Below, piece after piece: positions 58,910 through 64,000 of a stretch of DNA of 64,000 nt. The notes under the pieces were generated by a model. It did no database searches, had not been told where the DNA came from, and saw only the letters and a list, made by a program, of their open reading frames with translations. The stretch is from JAJDNH01 sp964552395 (GTDB taxonomy: Bacteria > Acidobacteriota > Thermoanaerobaculia > Thermoanaerobaculales > Sulfomarinibacteraceae). The stretch lies in contig CAZKGM010000012.1 in assembly GCA_964552395.1 (NCBI GenBank), positions 1 through 64,000 of the forward strand, written 5' to 3'. The position numbers were made by a program, and so were the translations under genes. Numbering within the stretch: the first letter of the stretch is position 1; the number at the start of each line of letters is the position of its first letter.

Positions 58910-59794
58910 GTGGACCTGCAGTCAGTCATCCTCTCTCTTTCTCGCTTCTGGGCGGACAACGGGTGTGTCGTGCAGCAGCCGTATGACGTCGAGGTGGGCG
59001 CCGGGACGATGCACCCGGAGAGCTTCCTGCGCGTCCTTGGTCCGGAGCCGTACCGCGTGACCTACGTCCAGCCGTCGCGCCGTCCGGCAGATGCCCGGTA
59101 TGGGGAGAACCCCTTCCGTCTCGGCAAGCACCTGCAGCTGCAAGTGATCTTGAAGCCTTCGCCCGACGATGTGCAGGAGCTCTACCTCCGGTCGCTGGCG
59201 GCACTCGGAATCGACCCCAAGGTGCATGACATCCGCTTCGAGGAGGACAACTGGGAGTCCCCAACGCTCGGGGCGTGGGGCGTCGGATGGCAGGTGCTTC
59301 TCGACGGCATGGAGATCACGCAGTTCACCTACTTCCAGCAAGCGGGCGGCATCGAGCTGGCGCCGATATCCGCCGAGCTGACGTATGGCCTGGAACGCAT
59401 TGCGATGTTCCTACAGCGCAAGGACTCGATCTACGATATCGAGTGGGGCGGTGGCCGCCGCTACGGCGATATCCGGCTCAAGGAGGAGTGGGAGTCATCC
59501 GTGTATGGCTTCGAGATCGCAGATATCGAGATGCTGCGACGCCACTTCTCCGATTGGGAGCGGGAGGCCGCTCGTTGTCTCGAGCACGAGCCGCCGCTGG
59601 TGGTTGCGGCCCTCGAGGCCACTCTCAAGACCTCCCACCTGTTCAACCTTCTCGACGCCCGCGGCGCGGTGTCGGTGACCGAGCGTGTCGCCCTCATAGG
59701 CCGGGTCCGGCGCAACGCGGTGCGGGTCGCCAAGGCGTATGTCGAGCAGCGCGAGGGCCTGGGTCACCCGTTCGCGACGGGCGAGGGGGCGTGA
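58910..59794 (+). CDS. glyQ: Glycyl-tRNA synthetase, alpha subunit
   Basis: The GTG at 58910 (GGGAGG site) gives 294 residues, close to the ~300 usual for GlyQ. The sequence DLQSVILSLSRFWADNGCVV is the family start, and the class II catalytic core is clear (QQPYDVEVGAGTMHPESFLR, LQLQVILKPSPDD, TYFQQAGGIELAPISAELTY). It activates glycine and, with GlyS, charges tRNA-Gly. The frame is open from 58838, but that stretch lacks a ribosome site. It is coupled to glyS through TGATG. Confidence 0.93.
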   Translation: MDLQSVILSLSRFWADNGCVVQQPYDVEVGAGTMHPESFLRVLGPEPYRVTYVQPSRRPADARYGENPFRLGKHLQLQVILKPSPDDVQELYLRSLAALGIDPKVHDIRFEEDNWESPTLGAWGVGWQVLLDGMEITQFTYFQQAGGIELAPISAELTYGLERIAMFLQRKDSIYDIEWGGGRRYGDIRLKEEWESSVYGFEIADIEMLRRHFSDWEREAARCLEHEPPLVVAALEATLKTSHLFNLLDARGAVSVTERVALIGRVRRNAVRVAKAYVEQREGLGHPFATGEGA

Positions 59795-61878
59795 TGGCCG
59801 ACTTCCTGCTCGAGGTACGTACCGAGGAGATCCCGGCCGGCGCGCTTCTGCAAACCCGGCGGCAGCTCGCGGAGGGCTTTCGCACAGAGCTCAGTGCCGT
59901 CGGTTTTGGCGGCGCCAACGTAACGGTGGCCTCCACCAGCCGCCGGCTGGTGGTGGAGGTGTCCGACCTTCCAGAGCGCCAGCCGGATCATGTCGAGACG
60001 GTCAGCGGGCCGCCGGCTTCGGTCGCGTTCGACGGCGACGGGCGGCCGACCCGGGCGGCCGAAGGCTTCGCACGCAAGGTCGGCTTGCCGGTCGAGGCGC
60101 TCGAGCGGTTGGCGACGCCGAAGGGCGAGTACGTTGCCGCGCGTGTGCGACAGCAGGGCCGGACGACGGTGGAAATCCTACGGGATGCAGTGCCGCTGAT
60201 TCTCGGCAGGCTCCGCTTTCCCAAAACCATGCGATGGGGAAGCGGGCAGTATGTGTTCGTGAGGCCGGTCCACGGCGTTGTCGCCATGCTGGATGACGAT
60301 GTGGTGCCGGTGCAGCTGTTCGGCATCCACGCCGGGCGGAAGACCCTTGGCCACCGCGTGCATGCGCCGCAGGAGTTTGGTGTCTCGGGGCCTGCGGCGT
60401 ACCGCGCCGAGCTCGAGCACCGCAGTGTCACCCTGGATCCGGCGGCTCGCCTGAGGGTCCTTCGGGAGCGTGCGCGCGAGCTGGCGGAGGAGGTCGGCTG
60501 CCGTGTCCATCCGGACCCGGAGCTCGTCGCCGAGCACGTGGAGCTGGTCGAGTACCCGGGGCTCATCCGGGGCGAGATCGGTGCGAGGTACCTCGAGCTG
60601 CCTCGTGAGGTCGTCATCACCACCCTGCGCCATCACCAGAAGTGCCTGTCCCTGGAACGACCTGATGGCGCCCTGGCACCCTACTTCCTGGCTGTCGTCG
60701 ACCGCAAGGACGACCCCGACGGGCTCATTCAACAGGGCAACGAGTGGGTGATCGGAGCCCGCCTTGCGGACGCGGGCTTCTTTTTCGCCGAGGATTGCAA
60801 ACGTCCGCTCGCCGAGCTCGTGACCGAGCTCGAGCGCCTGGAGTACCACCGAACCCTCGGCTCGCTGGCTGCCAAGACCGAGCGCGTAGGGAGGCTGGCC
60901 TGCCGGCTCGCCGAGCTGGCCGGTGTCGCCATCGCCCCGGAGCAGCTGCGGCGAACCGCGGGCCTCGTCAAGGCGGATCTCGTGACTCACATGGTGGGGG
61001 AGTTCCCCGAGCTGCAGGGGGTGATGGGCGGCCACTACCTCCGTCTCGATGGCGAGCCCGAGGAGGTCTGGACGGCGGCCAGGGACCATTACCTGCCGCA
61101 CGGGCTCAACGGCGAGATCCCCGCCTCGGAGCTCGGACGGTTGGTTGCAGCCGCGGATCGCCTGGATACGCTAGCCGGACTGTTCGCAGCCGGCGAGAGC
61201 CCCTCCGGATCGCGCGATCCCTTCGGCCTCAGGCGCGCCGCTCAGGGGTTGGTGAGAATCCTGATCGCGGCGGGCTGGGATCTTGACCTGGCCGCTGCGG
61301 TGCGCCGTGCGGCCGAGCTCGCTGGCGAGGTGGTGGACAGCGATGTCGAGGAGGTCTCACGAGCCGTGCTGGGCTTTCTCTCGGAGCGGGTCCGGCGGTA
61401 CTTGACGGACGCCGCGGGCGTGAACGGAGATACTGCCGACGCCGTGATGGAAGCTGGCTGGAACCACTTCCCGTCGCTGCTGGCGCGCGCCGACGCCCTG
61501 GAAGCGGTACGCTCGGCGCCCGAGCTCAGGGCGCTGGCGCTGGCATTCAAGAGGGTTCGCAATATCACCGATGGACAGCCCGAAACCGCCATCGACCCGG
61601 CCCTGCTCGTGGAGGCGGCGGAAGCCGACCTGTACCGCGAGGCTGCGGCCTTCCACGATGCTCTGAGAGAGCATGTGGCGGCGAGACGGGTGGACGAGGC
61701 GTTTGCCGCCATGGGGCGTCTGGCGGAGACGCTGGACCGGTTCTTCGTCGAGGTGCTGGTCATGACCGAGGACGAGCGGGTCCGGTCCAACCGGATCGCG
61801 CTGTTGAAAGGGCTGGGGCGGGACTTCCTGACTCTGGCCGACCTGTCCAAGCTGCAGGTGGATGGAGGCGAACAATGA
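59794..61878 (+). CDS. glyS: Glycyl-tRNA synthetase, beta subunit
   Basis: From the ATG at 59794 this encodes 694 residues, the normal GlyS length. Landmarks are DFLLEVRTEEIPAGALLQTR at the start, VRPVHGVVAMLDDDVVPVQL, the HD-like segment VADAGFFFAEDCKRPL-type core and the C-terminal anticodon-binding DALR-like helices (ALAFKRVRNITDGQ, VLVMTEDERVRSNRIALLKG). It binds tRNA-Gly for the alpha subunit. Its stop overlaps the ppdK start in ATGA, an unusual neighbour link between translation and pyruvate metabolism. Confidence 0.92.
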   Translation: MADFLLEVRTEEIPAGALLQTRRQLAEGFRTELSAVGFGGANVTVASTSRRLVVEVSDLPERQPDHVETVSGPPASVAFDGDGRPTRAAEGFARKVGLPVEALERLATPKGEYVAARVRQQGRTTVEILRDAVPLILGRLRFPKTMRWGSGQYVFVRPVHGVVAMLDDDVVPVQLFGIHAGRKTLGHRVHAPQEFGVSGPAAYRAELEHRSVTLDPAARLRVLRERARELAEEVGCRVHPDPELVAEHVELVEYPGLIRGEIGARYLELPREVVITTLRHHQKCLSLERPDGALAPYFLAVVDRKDDPDGLIQQGNEWVIGARLADAGFFFAEDCKRPLAELVTELERLEYHRTLGSLAAKTERVGRLACRLAELAGVAIAPEQLRRTAGLVKADLVTHMVGEFPELQGVMGGHYLRLDGEPEEVWTAARDHYLPHGLNGEIPASELGRLVAAADRLDTLAGLFAAGESPSGSRDPFGLRRAAQGLVRILIAAGWDLDLAAAVRRAAELAGEVVDSDVEEVSRAVLGFLSERVRRYLTDAAGVNGDTADAVMEAGWNHFPSLLARADALEAVRSAPELRALALAFKRVRNITDGQPETAIDPALLVEAAEADLYREAAAFHDALREHVAARRVDEAFAAMGRLAETLDRFFVEVLVMTEDERVRSNRIALLKGLGRDFLTLADLSKLQVDGGEQ

Positions 61879-64000
61879 GCGCTGACAAGAACGTCTACTC
61901 CTTCGGTGGTGGTTCCGCCGACGGCAACGCAGGGCTGAAGAACCTGCTCGGGGGCAAGGGAGCGAACCTCGCCGAGATGGCGGATCTGGGGATACCGGTA
62001 CCGGCCGGCTTCACCATCACGACGGAGGTGTGCACCCACTACTACGACCACGAGCACGAGTATCCCGGAACCCTTTCGAGCGAGGTTGACACGGCGTTGG
62101 CAAAGGTCGAGCAGATCATGGGCGCCGGCTTCGGGAGCGCTGACAACCCGCTGCTGGTGTCAGTGCGATCCGGTGCGCGGCAGTCGATGCCGGGGATGAT
62201 GGAGACGGTGCTGAACGTCGGCCTGTGCTCGGCGACGATTCCCGGACTGGTGGCCAGGACCGGGAACGCTCGCTTCGTGTACGACGCGTACCGCAGGTTG
62301 ATCATGATGTACGCCGATGTCGTGATGGAGAAGGCTGTCGGCATCGAGGCCAAGGAGGGGCAGGGGATCCGCCAGCAGCTCGACCGGATGCTTGACGAGG
62401 TCAAACGGACCAAGGGCTACGCCTCGGACGCCGAGCTGACCGAGGGCGAGCTCCGCGAGCTGGTCGAGCGCTTCAAGGCTCGCGTTCGCGAGGTTCTGGG
62501 CAAGGACTTCCCGGACGATCCTCGAGAGCAGCTGTGGGGCGGTATCGGCGCAGTGTTCGCCTCCTGGAACGGCCGGCGTGCGCTGGCGTACCGGCGCATC
62601 GAGGGGATCCCCAACGAGTGGGGGACGGCAGTGACGGTCCAGGCCATGGTCTTCGGGAACATGGGCCAGACCTCGGCGACCGGGGTCGCCTTCACCCGCA
62701 ACCCGGCGACCGGCGACAACAGGTTCTACGGTGAGTGGCTGCCAAACGCTCAGGGTGAGGATGTGGTGGCGGGAACTCGTACTCCCAACCCCCTCAACGA
62801 AGAGACCAAGAACGATCAGAATCGGCACCTGCCGTCACTGCAGACGGCCATGTCGAAGGTCTATGGCCAGCTGGTTGAGATCCGAAACCGGCTCGAGCAA
62901 CACTACCGCGACATGCAGGACATCGAGTTCACGATTCAGGACGGCAAGCTGTGGATGCTGCAGACCCGCGTCGGAAAGCGGACCGGGACGGCGGCCCTGA
63001 ACATGGCCATGGACATGCTGGCCGAGGGCCTCATCGACGCTCCCGCCGCTGTCCTGCGCGTCAGGCCCGGGCAGCTGGACGAGCTTCTCCATCCGATCGT
63101 CGATCCGGCAGCTGAGGCCAGAGCCGAGCCGCTCGCCAAGGGTCTGCCGGCAGGTCCCGGAGGGGCCAGTGGCATGGTCGTGTTCACGGCGGAAGCCGCG
63201 GTGGCGTGGACCAAGGCCGGCAAAGACGTGCTGCTCGTGCGCGAGGAGACCAACCCCGAGGATGTTGAGGGGATGCGCGCCGCGGTCGGCATACTGACGG
63301 CCCGGGGCGGCATGACCTCGCACGCGGCGCTGGTGGCGCGCGGCTGGGGGAAGTGCTGCATCGTCGGCGCGGGCGCCTTGCAGATCAACGCCGAGCACAA
63401 GACCATCAGCGTTGACGGCAAGGTGTTCCAGGAGGGCGATGTGCTCACCCTCAACGGTACCCGCGGCACCGTCTACCCTGGCCGGCTCGACATGATCGAT
63501 GCCACCGAGAACCCCCGTTTCGTCGACTTCATGAAGCTGGCCGACGACATCCGCGTGATGAAGGTTCGCACCAACGCGGAGACTCCCGAGGACGCAAAAA
63601 CCGCCCGCGAGTTCGGTGCCGAGGGCATTGGTCTGTTTCGGACCGAGCACATGTTCTACGGCGTCGGTTCCGAGAAGCCTCTGTTCATCCTGCGCAAGAT
63701 GATCATGGCCGGTTCAGAGGCGGCGCGCCGCGCCGCCCTCGAGGAGCTGTACCCATTCGTCAAGAAGGACATCAAGGCCACGCTCGAAGTGATGGACGGC
63801 CTGCCGGTGACGGTCCGCCTGCTTGATCCGCCGCTGCACGAGTTCGTGCCGAGCTCGGCCGACGAGCGGGCCAGGCTCGCTGCAGCTCTCGGAATCTCGG
63901 CGGAGGATCTCGACCGGCGAGCGGAGGAGCTGCACGAGTCGAACCCGATGATGGGCCACCGGGGGGTCCGCCTCGGGGTGACGTTCCCCGAGATCTCGGA
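61875..64000 (+). CDS. ppdK: Pyruvate, phosphate dikinase (3' end outside the window)
   Basis: About 708 codons are present of a family length near 880-900. The N-terminal ATP-grasp domain reads VYSFGGGSADGNAGLKNLLG, GGKGANLAEMADLGIPVPAG and SVRSGARQSMPGMMETVLNV; the phosphohistidine domain has TARGGMTSHAALVARGWGKC with His483; and the PEP/pyruvate TIM barrel begins (FGAEGIGLFRTEHMFYG) but its C-terminal catalytic part is cut off. It interconverts pyruvate, ATP and Pi with PEP, AMP and PPi. It is fused into the glyQS unit by ATGA overlap. With the PDH genes it sets the fate of pyruvate. Confidence 0.93.
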   Translation, partial: MSADKNVYSFGGGSADGNAGLKNLLGGKGANLAEMADLGIPVPAGFTITTEVCTHYYDHEHEYPGTLSSEVDTALAKVEQIMGAGFGSADNPLLVSVRSGARQSMPGMMETVLNVGLCSATIPGLVARTGNARFVYDAYRRLIMMYADVVMEKAVGIEAKEGQGIRQQLDRMLDEVKRTKGYASDAELTEGELRELVERFKARVREVLGKDFPDDPREQLWGGIGAVFASWNGRRALAYRRIEGIPNEWGTAVTVQAMVFGNMGQTSATGVAFTRNPATGDNRFYGEWLPNAQGEDVVAGTRTPNPLNEETKNDQNRHLPSLQTAMSKVYGQLVEIRNRLEQHYRDMQDIEFTIQDGKLWMLQTRVGKRTGTAALNMAMDMLAEGLIDAPAAVLRVRPGQLDELLHPIVDPAAEARAEPLAKGLPAGPGGASGMVVFTAEAAVAWTKAGKDVLLVREETNPEDVEGMRAAVGILTARGGMTSHAALVARGWGKCCIVGAGALQINAEHKTISVDGKVFQEGDVLTLNGTRGTVYPGRLDMIDATENPRFVDFMKLADDIRVMKVRTNAETPEDAKTAREFGAEGIGLFRTEHMFYGVGSEKPLFILRKMIMAGSEAARRAALEELYPFVKKDIKATLEVMDGLPVTVRLLDPPLHEFVPSSADERARLAAALGISAEDLDRRAEELHESNPMMGHRGVRLGVTFPEIS

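Overview
The window is one 64 kb stretch of high-GC bacterial chromosome with dense, mostly short-spaced genes and no rRNA, tRNA, phage or transposase that I can see. The gene set (lipid A type acyltransferase, DUF2339/DUF3999 pair, ExeA/GspB pair, cysteine-bearing SLH-like C-terminal modules on secreted proteins, a very long GreA, a heterotetrameric glycyl-tRNA synthetase) suggests a Gram-negative organism, most likely Acidobacteriota, perhaps the Thermoanaerobaculia branch. This is an inference from gene content, not from a marker gene.

Layout. 210-5251 (+): a PIG-L deacetylase/glycosyltransferase fusion, two more glycosyltransferases and a lipoate-protein ligase, all overlapping. 5668-13906 (-): an operon of five secreted-protein genes, flanked on both sides by the same ~92 bp direct repeat. 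Inside it a perfect 426 bp duplication has built a chimeric gene, and the promoter-proximal gene carries two compensating frameshifts. 14534-17938 (+): pyruvate dehydrogenase E1alpha, E1beta and E2, with E3 (lpdA) at 20272 behind a second SLH-module secreted protein on the other strand. 21713-23435 (-): a small membrane protein, then a marR-arsM arsenic unit. 23785-33106: an S9 peptidase, DUF2339/DUF3999 membrane and envelope proteins, a small HhH protein, an AhpD-like protein and an LpxL-like acyltransferase. 33322-36474: an alkaline phosphatase divergent from an unusual receiver/PATAN/DegV fusion. 36657-41456 (-): a repeat-rich secreted protein and a PhoR/PhoB-type two-component pair. 41632-47295: a giant GreA, a ChaN-PDZ protein, and an ExeA-GspB pair. 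47582-52266 (-): an M1-M28-PDZ peptidase, a LOG protein and a P-loop kinase. 52558-56842: an HTH-EIIA fusion divergent from acpP-fabF, then a ClC channel with CBS domains. 56968-64000 (+): etfBA under a FadR-like palindrome, a terminator, glyQ-glyS and a pyruvate phosphate dikinase cut by the window end.

How the genes fit together. Lipoate ligase, PDH E1-E2 and E3 make one functional module (lipoylated pyruvate oxidation) that is physically interrupted twice by opposite-strand secreted-protein genes. ACP/FabF, ETF, PPDK and PDH are central lipid and pyruvate metabolism. The rest is mainly cell envelope and secreted proteolysis.

Most notable: (1) the repeat-bounded secretome island between lplA and pdhA, with a CRP/FNR-like operator at its promoter; (2) a family of intergenic 7-bp or 8-bp period purine-rich arrays bounded by CCCACCC boxes; (3) the 426 bp perfect repeat that creates a chimeric secreted protein; (4) a MarR with two vicinal cysteine pairs next to arsM; (5) a receiver-PATAN-DegV fusion; and (6) an HTH-EIIA regulator with an operator-like palindrome at its predicted start of transcription.
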